This document shows, piece by piece, positions 1 through 8,496 of a stretch of DNA of 64,000 bases (positions are counted from its first letter, which is position 1; each line of letters begins with the position of its first letter). The translations under genes and the position numbers were made by a program. This stretch comes from Jiangella rhizosphaerae. GTDB lineage: Bacteria; Actinomycetota; Actinomycetes; Jiangellales; Jiangellaceae. The stretch covers positions 1 through 64,000 of the forward strand of contig NZ_QUAL01000441.1 of assembly GCF_003579925.1 (NCBI RefSeq). Reading direction: 5' to 3'. The notes under the pieces were generated by a model. The model searched no databases, had not been told where the DNA came from, and worked only from the letters and a program-made list of their open reading frames with translations.

Positions 1-2
1 GG

Positions 3-1088
3 GCGACCACCTCGCCCGGCGCGGACGCCGCCACCCCGGCGCCCGGCGGCCGCCCCGACTCCGTCGATCCCACCGGCACCCACCAGGCCGGCATCGCGCG
101 GCCGGACACCCCGCAGCCGCACGGCCTGCTGCTCGTCCTCGACCTGGTCGCGACGCCGTCCCCCACGGCGCCGTTCCGCGACGCCGTCCGCGCCCTGTGC
201 GCCCGGCTGGGCACCGCGATCCTCGACCTCACCGGCGAGCGGGCGGCCGAGGCGGGGCTGCTGGACGGGCCGGGCGACCTCACGGCGACGGTCGGGCTCG
301 GCCCGCGCGTGGTCGCGGCGTTCGGGGCCGGGCTCCCCGGCGCAGAGCCGCTGCCGGCCTTCGCCAAGGACGCCGCTGTCCCGCCCGAGCGAACCGGCGG
401 CGACCTGCTCATCGCCGTCTACGCGAGCGACCCGAACGACGTGCACCGCGCCGCGTCGTGGCTGGCCGAGCGGGCCGCGCCGGACGCCGTCGTGCGCTGG
501 TCGCAGCGCGGCTTCCGGGCGCCCGGCACCGGCACCATCGCGCGTAACCCGCTCGGCTTCCACGACGGCGTCATCGTGCCGCGGACCGCCGCGGAGCAGG
601 ACGAGCACGTGTGGATCGCCGATGGCCCGTTCGCCGGCGGCAGCATCTGCGTCGTACGCCGCCTGCGCCTCGACGTCGCCCGGTTCAGCTCCGAGCCGGT
701 CGAGCGTCAGGAGGCGGTCGTCGGCCGGCACCGCAATGACGGCTCACCGCTGTCCGGCGGCGGCCCCACCGGCGAGGTCGACCTGCTGGCCAAGACGCCG
801 GACGGCCAGTACGTCACACCGGCGCGGTCGCACGTGCGGGCCGCGCACCCGTCCGTCACCGGCAGCGCCCTGATGCTGCGCCGCGGCTACGCCTTCGACG
901 ACGGCGAGTCCGACGCCGGCCTGCTGTTCGTCTGCTTCCAGCGCGACCTGCGCACGTTCGTGCAGACCCAATTCCGCCTCGACGAGGTCGACGACCTGGG
1001 CGAGTACGTCACACCGACCGGCAGCGCGACGTTCCTGATCCTGCCCGGCTTCGACGCCGGCCGCCCCCTGGGCGCCACCCTGCCGTGA
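3..1088 (+). CDS. Dyp-type haem peroxidase, C-terminal part (cut by window start)
   Basis: The reading frame is open from the window edge, so the N-terminus is missing; 361 residues remain. Dye-decolorizing peroxidases of the EfeB type use haem and peroxide and are often exported by Tat. The family signature GFHDG (catalytic Asp, codon 564-566) follows a conserved ARNPL stretch, and the proximal haem ligand fits the His of SHVRAAHP (codon 831-833). An early GTHQAGI segment is also typical of the family. EfeB-type genes often follow iron-uptake genes, but the upstream DNA is outside the window, so no operon assignment is possible. The family call is firm; the substrate is unknown. Confidence 0.88.
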   Translation, partial: ATTSPGADAATPAPGGRPDSVDPTGTHQAGIARPDTPQPHGLLLVLDLVATPSPTAPFRDAVRALCARLGTAILDLTGERAAEAGLLDGPGDLTATVGLGPRVVAAFGAGLPGAEPLPAFAKDAAVPPERTGGDLLIAVYASDPNDVHRAASWLAERAAPDAVVRWSQRGFRAPGTGTIARNPLGFHDGVIVPRTAAEQDEHVWIADGPFAGGSICVVRRLRLDVARFSSEPVERQEAVVGRHRNDGSPLSGGGPTGEVDLLAKTPDGQYVTPARSHVRAAHPSVTGSALMLRRGYAFDDGESDAGLLFVCFQRDLRTFVQTQFRLDEVDDLGEYVTPTGSATFLILPGFDAGRPLGATLP

Positions 1089-1098
1089 CCCCGTCGGC

Positions 1099-1701
1099 TC
1101 AGGCGGCCGAGCCGAGGGCGGCGGGCGGCAGCGCGCGCCAGTCGCCGGGCGGCCAGGCGAGCGGGTCGTCGGGCAGTGCCGCCAGTTCGGCGACCTGCCA
1201 GGCGCACCACGGCGACACCTCGCGCCGTCCGGCCAGGACGTCGTCGCGGAACGTCGGCCAGGCGACCCACTCGACGGCGTCCACCTCGGACGGGTGCGGC
1301 TCGGGCCGGTCGGCCGTCACGGCGGCGAACACCGGGCAGACCTCGTTCTCGACGACGCCGTTGGGCATCACCGCGCGGTAGCGGAACCGGGGCAGGACGG
1401 GACGCACCCCGCTCAGGCGGATGGTCAGCTCGTCGGCCGCCCGCCGCGCCAGCGCCGCGGCCATGTCCTCGTCCGGGCCGGGGTGGCCGCAGAAGGAGTT
1501 CGTCCACACGTCCGGCCAGGTCGCCTTGCCGGCGGCGCGCCTGGTGACCAGCAGCGAGCCGGCAGCGTCGAACACGTAGCACGAGAACGCCAGGTGCAGC
1601 GGCGTCGCCGCGTGGTGGACCTCGCTCTTCAGAGCGGTCCCCACGGCCTCGCCGGCGGGATCGAGCAGCACGACCCGTTCGCCGAGCAGCGTGTCTGCCA
1701 T
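1099..1701 (-). CDS. idi: Isopentenyl-diphosphate delta-isomerase, type I
   Basis: The 200-residue Nudix-fold protein interconverts isopentenyl and dimethylallyl diphosphate for isoprenoid synthesis. The catalytic Cys lies in CGHPGPDED (Cys71), and the acidic metal-binding and catalytic cluster is in VVENEVCPV (Glu118/Glu120), as in E. coli Idi. The start at 1701 is chosen because AAAGGGGA lies upstream with good spacing; a longer frame to 1827 has no such site. It converges on the peroxidase gene with 10 bp between stops and is divergent from the choline-sulfatase gene. Confidence 0.93.
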   Translation of the reverse strand: MADTLLGERVVLLDPAGEAVGTALKSEVHHAATPLHLAFSCYVFDAAGSLLVTRRAAGKATWPDVWTNSFCGHPGPDEDMAAALARRAADELTIRLSGVRPVLPRFRYRAVMPNGVVENEVCPVFAAVTADRPEPHPSEVDAVEWVAWPTFRDDVLAGRREVSPWCAWQVAELAALPDDPLAWPPGDWRALPPAALGSAA

Positions 1702-1812
1702 CGCGCGGTCCCCTTTCGCCGAGCGCCGTCGGAAGAACGCCGGCGGGCGTCCGTGAAGGATGCCCCAAGCGCACGGTACGCGGCAATCGCCGCGCATGAC
1801 AGGATGCGGCTC

Positions 1813-1826
1813 TGGGATCGATCCCA
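1813..1826. promoter_or_regulatory. Perfect 14-bp palindrome, candidate LacI-type operator
   Basis: TGGGATCGATCCCA is perfectly self-complementary with a central CG, as in many LacI-family operators. It lies in the idi/choline-sulfatase divergent gap, 42 bp before the sulfatase start. No LacI gene is nearby, so the regulator is unassigned. Confidence 0.45.
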
Positions 1827-1868
1827 CGCACGCCAGCCGCCCAGCCGCACCCGGAGGTAGAGACGTCG

Positions 1869-3335
1869 ATGGCCACGCCGGCGCAGCCGAACATCGTCCT
1901 GATCATGGCCGACCAGCTGGTGCCGTTCCTGATCGGCGCCTACGGCCATCCGGTCGTCCGCACACCGCACCTGGACCGGCTGGCCGCCCGCGGCGTCCGG
2001 TTCGACGCCGCCTACACGCCCAACCCGCTGTGCGCCCCGGCCCGTGCCGCGCTCATGACCGGGCGCTACGCCTCGTCCGTCGGCTGCTTCGACAACGCCG
2101 CGCCGTTCCCGTCGGACCAGCCGACCATTGCCCATCACCTGACCAACGCCGGCTACGAGACCGCGCTGACGGGGAAGATGCACTTCGTCGGCCCCGACCA
2201 GCTGCACGGCTTCCGGCACCGGCTCACCACGGACATCTTCCCGGCGAGCATGGACTGGGTGCCGACGGTCGACGCCCAGGGGCGGTTTCCACGGGGCGGC
2301 CACGCCCATGCGTACGTGCCGCCCGAGGTCGGCGTGCGCCCGTGGACCAAGTTCCTGACCTACGACGAGGAGACGGCGTTCCGCGCGTGCGAGTTCGTCC
2401 GCGAGCGGGCGCGCCGGCCCGACGCCGAGCCGTTCTTCCTGCTGGCCTCGTTCCACCACCCGCACGACCCGTTCCACGTCACCCAGGAGCTCTGGGACCT
2501 CTACGCGGACGAGCCGATCGACCTCCCGCAGCCGTGGGCCGGGGTTCCTCGCTCCGCGCTGGACCAGTGGCTGGCCGACGCCCACGACACCGCCGGCGTC
2601 GACCTCGCCGATCCCGCCGCCATGCGGGCGCTGCGCCGGGCCTACTACGGCCTGGTCACCTACGTCGACCGGAAGGTCGGTCAGCTCCTCGACGCGCTGG
2701 AGGAGACGGGCCGGCTCGACGACACCGTCGTCATCGTCACCAGCGACCACGGCGACATGCTGGGCGAGCGCGGCATGGTGCAGAAGCGCTGCTTCTACGA
2801 GTGGTCGGCGCGGGTGCCGCTGCTCGTGGCGTTCCCCGACGGCCGAGGCGCCGGCACGCGGGTCGCGACGCCGGTCTCCATGATGGACATCGCGCCCACC
2901 GTCTGCGAGCTCGCCGGCGTGCCCCGGGACGGCCTCGCCGGCATGGACGCGCGGAGCCTGCTGCCGCTCGTCGACGGCGACAGCGCCGGCCGGGTGGTCA
3001 TGTCGGAGTACCACTCCGAGAAGGTGCACGCGCCGTCGTTCATGGTGCGGCGCGGTGACCACAAGTACGTCTACATCCACGGCCACGGAGCGCAGCTGTT
3101 CGACCTCGCGGCCGACCCCGCCGAGCGGCGCGACCTCGCCGGTGGGCCGGGCGCCGCCGGCCTCCTCTCCGACCTTCATGCGATCCTCACCCGCCGGTTC
3201 GACCCGGACGCGCTGGCGGCCCAGGCCGCCGACAGCATCCGCCGGCGCGAGCTGATCAAGAACGCCGTCCGGCGCAACGGCACGTCCTGGGACCATGTGC
3301 CGCGCTTCCCGCAGCGGGAACGATACGTACGCTGA
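1869..3335 (+). CDS. betC: Choline-sulfatase (arylsulfatase superfamily)
   Basis: The 488-residue cytoplasmic sulfatase is predicted to hydrolyse choline-O-sulfate to choline and sulfate. The formylglycine signature CAPAR (Cys55, C-x-P-x-R) is intact. Metal ligands are visible in IMADQ near the N-terminus and in TSDHGDMLGE. The C-terminal RRELIKNAV...SWDHVPRFPQRERYVR tail is characteristic of the choline-sulfatase subgroup. GGAGGTAG precedes the ATG. A perfect 14-bp palindrome lies 42 bp upstream. No bet dehydrogenase gene is adjacent, but a betaine-type transporter (proVWX) lies about 16 kb away, which suggests an osmoprotection link by inference only. Confidence 0.87.
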   Translation: MATPAQPNIVLIMADQLVPFLIGAYGHPVVRTPHLDRLAARGVRFDAAYTPNPLCAPARAALMTGRYASSVGCFDNAAPFPSDQPTIAHHLTNAGYETALTGKMHFVGPDQLHGFRHRLTTDIFPASMDWVPTVDAQGRFPRGGHAHAYVPPEVGVRPWTKFLTYDEETAFRACEFVRERARRPDAEPFFLLASFHHPHDPFHVTQELWDLYADEPIDLPQPWAGVPRSALDQWLADAHDTAGVDLADPAAMRALRRAYYGLVTYVDRKVGQLLDALEETGRLDDTVVIVTSDHGDMLGERGMVQKRCFYEWSARVPLLVAFPDGRGAGTRVATPVSMMDIAPTVCELAGVPRDGLAGMDARSLLPLVDGDSAGRVVMSEYHSEKVHAPSFMVRRGDHKYVYIHGHGAQLFDLAADPAERRDLAGGPGAAGLLSDLHAILTRRFDPDALAAQAADSIRRRELIKNAVRRNGTSWDHVPRFPQRERYVR

Positions 3336-3346
3336 CCAGCGTCGTC

Positions 3347-3361
3347 GCGCGTCACACGCGC
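3347..3361. terminator. Short hairpin after choline-sulfatase
   Basis: A 6-bp GCGCGT/ACGCGC stem with a 3-nt loop begins 11 bp after the sulfatase stop. There is no T-tract, so this is a weak terminator candidate. Confidence 0.3.
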
Positions 3362-3557
3362 CTTCACACGGCGGTGCCGGATCGTCATGCGACGGAGCAT
3401 CACCACCGGACCAGGGGGGAACGGGAGCGTGAGCACACAACAGCCCGTCCAGCGTCGCGCCGCCGGCCTGAGCGGAGCCCGGCCGCGACATGGCGGGCCG
3501 CCAACCATTCCGCGACCCGCCATTCGCGGTCACAATCGACCCAGCGGGGGGTATCGC

Positions 3558-5378
3558 ATGGGGACGATCCGGCTGCTGGGGCCACCGGTCATCGAACGCG
3601 ACGGCCGGCCGGTCCGTGCGCCCCGGGGCCGGAAGGCGTGGGTGCTTTTGGCGTACGTGCTGCTCGCCGACCGTCCGCCGAGCCGGCAGCGGCTGGCCGA
3701 GCTGTTCTTCGCCGACGCCGAGGATCCGCTCGGCGCGCTGCGCTGGACGCTGGCCGAACTGCGCCGCACGCTCGGCCGGTCCGACGTCCTGACCGGCGAC
3801 CCGGTCTCGCGTGGCGGCCTGCCCGACGACGCCGTCGACGCGCGGGCGCTCATGGACGAGCTCGCCGATCCCGCCCCACTGTTGGAGGCCCGCGGCGAGC
3901 TGCTCGAGGGCGTCTACGTGGCGTCCTGCCCCGAGGTGGAGTCGTGGCTGGCGGTCGAGCGTCATCGCGTGTCGGCGCTGATCGAGACCCGGCTGCGGCA
4001 GGCCGCGGTGACGCTGCTGGCCGGCGGCCGCGCCGGCGACGCCGTCCCGTACGCGGCCCGGGTCGTCGAGTTGAACCCGCTCGAGGAGGGCAACCACGAG
4101 CTGCTGGTCCGCACGCTCGCGATGGCCGGGGACCGGACGGCGGCGCAGCGGCAGGTCGCGGCCGCCCGCGACGTACTGATGCGCGAGCTGGGCGTCGAGG
4201 CATCGGCGGCACTGAGGGAGGCCGCGTCGGCCGCGTCGGACTCGCCTCGGACATCGGCCATGAGCGGCCGGGCGGCGGCATTGAGCCAGCTCGACGCGGG
4301 CCGCGCGGCGATCGTCGCCGGGGCGATCGATCCCGGCATCCAGTGCCTGCGCCGGGCCGTCGCCGAGGCGGCCCGCTGCCGCGACCCGCAGCTGCAGGCG
4401 CGGACGCTGACGGCGCTCGGCGGGGCACTGGTGCACGCCGTCCGCGGCCGCGACGAGGAGGGCGCGCTGGTCCTCCACGAGGCGCTGCGGTTCGCGACCG
4501 CCGCCGGCGACCGCGCCACGGCCGTGACCGTGCACCGCGAGCTGGGCTACGTCGAGGTGCAGGCCGGCCGCCGGTCGGCCGCGCGGACCTGGCTGGCCCG
4601 TGCCCAGGAGCTGGCCGAGACCGACGCCGAGCTGGCCGCGATCCTCGGCGTGCGAGGGCAGAACGCCTCCGACGAGGGCGACTATCCGGCCGCGTTCATC
4701 CACCTCGGCGAGTCGATCGAGCGCGCCCGCGCCGCCGAGGACGACCGGCAGGAGGCGTGGTCGCTGTCCATCCTGGCCCGGGCGCACCTGCTGCGCGACG
4801 AGCGGCACCAGGCCGCGGCGGCCGCGGACCTGTCCCTGCGGATCGTCCACCAGCAGCGGTGGATGGCGTTCCTGCCGTGGCCCAAAGCGCTGCGCGCGGA
4901 GGTCGACCTGCGCAACGGCGATCTCGCCGCCGCCGCCGACGGGTTCGAGCAGTCCTGGGTGCTGGGCTGCCAGGTCGGCGACCCGTGCTGGGAGGCCATG
5001 GCCGCCCGCGGGCTCGGCCTGCTCAGCGCCGGACGCGGGGACCACCGTGCGGCCGCCGACTGGCTGGGCGAGGCGACCGTCCGCTGCAACCGGGTCACCG
5101 ATCGCTACCACTGGATGCAGGGCCACATCCTCGACACCACCATCGGCACGGCCCTGGACCGGGGCGACGAGAACCGGGTCCGGCCGCTGGTCGCGACGCT
5201 CGGCGCACTGGCCGCCCGCGGCGACATGCGCGAACTGGTGGTGCGAGCGCAGGTGCACCGTCACCGGCTCGGCGACGGCGGCGCGCTGGCGACCGCGCGG
5301 GTGCTCGCCGCCGACGTCGACAACCCCGCCCTGCTCGCCCTGATCGACGCTCCCGACCGACCGAAGGTGGCACGATGA
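3558..5378 (+). CDS. BTAD/SARP-like transcriptional activator with TPR region
   Basis: A 606-residue regulator. The N-terminus (about 1-80, MGTIRLLGPP...RGRKAWVLLAYVLL) resembles the OmpR-like winged helix of SARP activators. It is followed by a bacterial transcriptional activation domain (about 95-210, ELLEGVYVASCPEVESWLAVER) and a long helical, TPR-like region rich in Ala/Arg/Glu. The start at 3558 is chosen because GGGGGG lies just upstream and the homologous fold begins there. Its stop overlaps the next gene by ATGA, so the two are probably co-translated. Such proteins usually sense a ligand or partner through the TPR part; the target is unknown. Confidence 0.8.
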   Translation: MGTIRLLGPPVIERDGRPVRAPRGRKAWVLLAYVLLADRPPSRQRLAELFFADAEDPLGALRWTLAELRRTLGRSDVLTGDPVSRGGLPDDAVDARALMDELADPAPLLEARGELLEGVYVASCPEVESWLAVERHRVSALIETRLRQAAVTLLAGGRAGDAVPYAARVVELNPLEEGNHELLVRTLAMAGDRTAAQRQVAAARDVLMRELGVEASAALREAASAASDSPRTSAMSGRAAALSQLDAGRAAIVAGAIDPGIQCLRRAVAEAARCRDPQLQARTLTALGGALVHAVRGRDEEGALVLHEALRFATAAGDRATAVTVHRELGYVEVQAGRRSAARTWLARAQELAETDAELAAILGVRGQNASDEGDYPAAFIHLGESIERARAAEDDRQEAWSLSILARAHLLRDERHQAAAAADLSLRIVHQQRWMAFLPWPKALRAEVDLRNGDLAAAADGFEQSWVLGCQVGDPCWEAMAARGLGLLSAGRGDHRAAADWLGEATVRCNRVTDRYHWMQGHILDTTIGTALDRGDENRVRPLVATLGALAARGDMRELVVRAQVHRHRLGDGGALATARVLAADVDNPALLALIDAPDRPKVAR

Positions 5379-5980
5379 CCAGTCCGCACTTTCTCAGCGA
5401 CGCACCGGACTCGCCCGCGGCGCGACGCCTCTACGAGCAGGACCTCGCCGAGGACGGCTACGTCATGAACGTCTCGCGGCTGTGGGCGTACGACCCCGCG
5501 GCGCACGAGAAGCTGTTCGACCTGATCACCCACGTGTGGGAGAGCAACGGGATGACGTTCCGGCAACGCGGCATCCTGGTCGGCGCCGCCGCGTCGGCAC
5601 TCGGCGACTCGGTCTGCTCGCTGGTGTGGGGGTCCCGGCTGGCCGGCGAGGCCGACCCGGAGACGGCGGCCGCGGTCCTCACCGGCCGCGACGACGGGCT
5701 GACCGCCGAGGAGCGGGCGATGGCGGCGTGGGCACGCAAGGTGGTCCGCGACCCGAACGGCACCGCCGGCAGCGACGTGCAGGACCTGCGCGACGCCGGC
5801 TGGTCCGACGGCGAGATCTTCGCGATCACGGTGTTCTGCGGTCTGCGGGTGGCGTTCTCGACGGTCAACGACGCACTCGGCGCCCGGCCGGACGCGCAGA
5901 TCCTGGACCACGCGCCGCAGGCCGTCCTCGACGCCGTCGACTACGGCCGCCCGATCGAGGACGCCATCACCGCCGGCTGA
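5375..5980 (+). CDS. Carboxymuconolactone decarboxylase-like / peroxidase-related protein
   Basis: A 201-residue all-helical protein resembling the AhpD/CMD superfamily: an N-terminal segment with FDLITHVWESNGMTFRQRGILVGAAAS, and later TVFCGLRVAFSTVNDALGARPD. The canonical C-x-x-C redox pair is not visible; single cysteines occur in GDSVCSLVWG and VFCGLR, so thiol peroxidase activity is doubtful. It overlaps the upstream regulator by 4 bp (ATGA) and is probably its functional partner or target. The fold call is moderate and the function unknown. Confidence 0.65.
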   Translation: MTSPHFLSDAPDSPAARRLYEQDLAEDGYVMNVSRLWAYDPAAHEKLFDLITHVWESNGMTFRQRGILVGAAASALGDSVCSLVWGSRLAGEADPETAAAVLTGRDDGLTAEERAMAAWARKVVRDPNGTAGSDVQDLRDAGWSDGEIFAITVFCGLRVAFSTVNDALGARPDAQILDHAPQAVLDAVDYGRPIEDAITAG

Positions 5981-6432
5981 CGCATCGCGGCCGGTCGGCC
6001 GGTCAGGGTGTTCCAGGCCTCGCTCGCCGCGCGGCCGGACATCTCGGCCGGGCCCGCGGATCGTCCCGGATCGCTGCAGATCGGGCTGGTGTGCGGCGCG
6101 CTTTGCAATGAGCACCTGAGCCGCGCGCTCGGCACAGCCGCCGGCTCACCGATGCGCCGTCGTCACCCGTCGCGTGGACACTTCACTCGCTCGAGGACCG
6201 AATGCCGGGCGCTCCGGCTCCCGGAACGGCCTTCACGCGGGTGAGGTGCCAACGAGGCGAGCGGAGCGGCGGGGGCCCGGTCGTCGACCGGGGGGTCTAC
6301 CGCCGCACCCGCCCGGACCGCTATGATGAGCGTGTACGGCACGCCTTCCGGCTCGGCTCCACCGACCCGGGAGGCTTTCGGCATTTCTGGGCCCTTTCGC
6401 CGTCCCCACCCCACCGTTTCCGAGGGAGAAGC
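5981..6432. other. 452-bp intergenic region
   Basis: I see no supported gene. A TATGAT hexamer at 6322-6327 is a candidate -10 element for the downstream acetyltransferase gene, without a convincing -35. Nothing else stands out. Confidence 0.5.
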
Positions 6433-6939
6433 ATGTCCATGCCCGTCGTCCGTCCCGCAGGCGCCGCCGACCGCGCCGTCCTCGAGCGGCTCTGGCTGAT
6501 GTTCCGGCACGACCTGTCCGAGTTCCAGGGCGGGCTGCCCAACCCCGACGGCACGTTCCGCAGCGATCGGCTGGCCGCCGCGTTCACCGATCCCGACCGG
6601 CTGGCCTACGTCGTCACCAGCGACGAGCACCCCGCCGGCTTCGCGATCGTCCGCGGTCTGGCCGCACCCACCCGCGTGCTGAGCAGCTTCTTCGTCGTCC
6701 GCGGGCTGCGCCGCCGCGGCGTCGGGCTGGCCGCCGTCCGGGACGTCGTCGAGCGGCACCCGGGCCCGTGGGAGGTCGCGTTCCAGGACGCCAACACCGG
6801 CGCCGTGCGGTTCTGGCGGCGGGTCGCGACGGCGCTGGCCGGGCAGCGGTGGACCGAGGAGCGGCGGGCCGTGCCCGGCCGGCCCGAGCTGCCGCCGGAC
6901 GTCTGGATCTCCTTCGCCGTGGCCGCGGCGACGACCTGA
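6433..6939 (+). CDS. GNAT-family N-acetyltransferase
   Basis: A 168-residue GNAT protein. The acetyl-CoA binding segment is visible as SSFFVVRGLRRRGVGLAAVRDVVE (R/Q-x-x-G-x-G/A-type loop RRRGVG), and the C-terminal strand has the usual FQDANTGAVRFWRRV pattern in place of the classic N-x-x-A-x-x-F-Y. The start follows GAGGGAGAAGC. It is monocistronic or loosely linked to the flavin-binding gene 34 bp downstream. The substrate cannot be deduced. Confidence 0.78.
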   Translation: MSMPVVRPAGAADRAVLERLWLMFRHDLSEFQGGLPNPDGTFRSDRLAAAFTDPDRLAYVVTSDEHPAGFAIVRGLAAPTRVLSSFFVVRGLRRRGVGLAAVRDVVERHPGPWEVAFQDANTGAVRFWRRVATALAGQRWTEERRAVPGRPELPPDVWISFAVAAATT

Positions 6940-6973
6940 GCCCGACCGGCCGCGGACAGGGCACAATGCGACG

Positions 6974-7621
6974 ATGGTGACGAACGAGACGCCGGCGCCC
7001 ACCCGCCTGACCCGCATGGCCGACAAGGCCGTCACCGACCTCCCGGCGCTGCACGCCCTGCTCGACGACGTCCTGCTGGGGCACGTCGCGGTGGTGGTCG
7101 ACGGGCATCCGGTCGCGTTCCCGACCGCCGTGGCCCGCGACGGTGACCGGCTGCTGGTGCACGGGTCGACCGGCTCGTCCTGGCTGCGGACGCTGAGTGC
7201 CGGCGCGCCCGCGTCGGTCACCGTCACCGAGCTCGACGCGGTCGTGGTGGCGCGGGCGTCGTTCGAGTCGTCGTTCCACTACCGCAGCGCGGTGCTGTTC
7301 GGCCGGTTCACCGCCCTCGACGGCGAGGAGAAGGAGCGGGCCCTCGACGTCCTGGTCGACCGCATCCTGCCCGGCCGCTCCGCCGAGCTGCGCCGGCCGA
7401 CGAAGCGCGAGCTGGCGGCGACGCTGATCCTCGCGCTGCCCATCGCCGAGTGGTCGCTCAAGGTGTCGCGGCGTCCGCCGGACGACCTCCCCGAGGACGT
7501 CGAGGGGCCCGCGTGGGCGGGCATCGTGCCGCTGCGCCGCGGCTACGGCGATCCGGTCCCCGCGCCGGACCTGCGCCCCGGCATCCCCGTCCCGCCGTCG
7601 GTGCGCGCGCTGACTGACTGA
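6974..7621 (+). CDS. Pyridoxamine 5'-phosphate oxidase-like flavin-binding protein
   Basis: A 215-residue split-barrel flavoprotein of the PPOx-like (FMN-binding) superfamily. It has LDDVLLGHVAVVVDGHPVAFPTAVARDGDRLLVHGSTGSSWLR, typical of nitroimidazole-resistance and PPOx-like proteins, with FHYRSAVLFGRF in the dimer core. It probably binds FMN or F420 or a haem; the sequence does not distinguish these. It lies between an acetyltransferase gene and an endonuclease/phosphatase-like gene, all on the plus strand. Confidence 0.75.
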   Translation: MVTNETPAPTRLTRMADKAVTDLPALHALLDDVLLGHVAVVVDGHPVAFPTAVARDGDRLLVHGSTGSSWLRTLSAGAPASVTVTELDAVVVARASFESSFHYRSAVLFGRFTALDGEEKERALDVLVDRILPGRSAELRRPTKRELAATLILALPIAEWSLKVSRRPPDDLPEDVEGPAWAGIVPLRRGYGDPVPAPDLRPGIPVPPSVRALTD

Positions 7622-7645
7622 GCGGCGGCGGGGTACGAACCCGCC

Positions 7646-8437
7646 ATGCGCGTCATGACGTGGAACGTGTGGTGGCGGTTCGGCGAGCAGTGGCGGGAAC
7701 GGCAGATCGGCATCGCCGCGACCCTGGCCGCGCACCGGCCGGACATCGTCGGGCTGCAGGAGTCGTGGTCGGTCCGTGAGGCGTCCCAGGCCGCGGTGCT
7801 GGCGGCACCACTGGGCATGCATTCGGTGTTCGCGGGCCCGTCCCTGCCCCACCCGATCGAGGAACCCGGCCACGACGACGTCGACCTCGGTGTGGCGATC
7901 CTCAGCCGCTGGCCCATCCGGCACTCGTGGACGCACCGTCTGCCGTCCAGCCGGGTGCAGCCGCCGATCGCCCTGGTCGCCGTCGTCGAGCACCCCGACG
8001 GCCCGCTGCACGTCGTCTGCTCGTGTGCCGAGCACCACGCCCACCTCGCCGACGACCACCTCGCGCAGACGCGCGAGCTGGCCCGGCTGGTCACCGACCT
8101 GAGCAACCTCGGCGGCACGCTGCCCGTGCTGCTGGTCGGCGACCTCAACGCCGGCCCGGACACCCCGGAGATCGCGGCGCTCACCGACGGCGACGCGCTC
8201 ACGGACGCCTGGACGGCCAGCGGAGCGGCCGGCGACGGCATCACGCTGAGCGCCGCGCTGCCGGACGCCCCGCTGGGCGCGGCGAAGCAGCTGAACCGCC
8301 GCATCGACTACATCATGTTCCGCGCGTCGACCGGCGGGCACGCGCCGGCGGTGAAGAGCGCCGCCGTGCTGGACGAGCCGGTCGAGGGCCTGTACCCGTC
8401 CGACCACTTCGCCGTCCTCGCCGACCTCGCGCTCTGA
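7646..8437 (+). CDS. Endonuclease/exonuclease/phosphatase-family hydrolase
   Basis: A 263-residue protein of the metal-dependent EEP (DNase I-like) superfamily. The family motifs are in order: MTWNVWW near the N-terminus, GLQES (metal Glu), VGDLNAGPDT (D-x-N) and the C-terminal YPSDHFAV (D-H). No signal peptide is evident, so it is probably cytoplasmic. The substrate could be nucleic acid, a phosphoester or an inositol phosphate. Its end converges on the FAD oxidoreductase gene with a strong hairpin between them. Confidence 0.82.
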   Translation: MRVMTWNVWWRFGEQWRERQIGIAATLAAHRPDIVGLQESWSVREASQAAVLAAPLGMHSVFAGPSLPHPIEEPGHDDVDLGVAILSRWPIRHSWTHRLPSSRVQPPIALVAVVEHPDGPLHVVCSCAEHHAHLADDHLAQTRELARLVTDLSNLGGTLPVLLVGDLNAGPDTPEIAALTDGDALTDAWTASGAAGDGITLSAALPDAPLGAAKQLNRRIDYIMFRASTGGHAPAVKSAAVLDEPVEGLYPSDHFAVLADLAL

Positions 8438-8472
8438 CCGCCGGCGAGTCCGCCGCTGGCCCCGCCGGCGGT
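8437..8472. terminator. Bidirectional terminator hairpin
   Basis: Perfect 10-bp arms ACCGCCGGCG (8437-8446) and CGCCGGCGGT (8463-8472) with a 16-nt loop lie between the convergent EEP hydrolase and FAD oxidoreductase genes. Confidence 0.55.
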
Positions 8473-8496
8473 GGCACGCCGGGCCGCACCGCGTCC

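Noticed and set aside
1629-5264. Very long open frame on the minus strand (over 1200 codons) opposite choline-sulfatase and the BTAD regulator
   Set aside because: Its translation is low-complexity Arg/Gly/Ala text with no domain, and it overlaps two well-supported genes. Long antisense frames are expected at this GC content.
6008-6244. 78-codon plus-strand frame in the 5981-6432 gap
   Set aside because: Its codon composition is unlike neighbouring genes, and it has no ribosome site or recognisable pattern.
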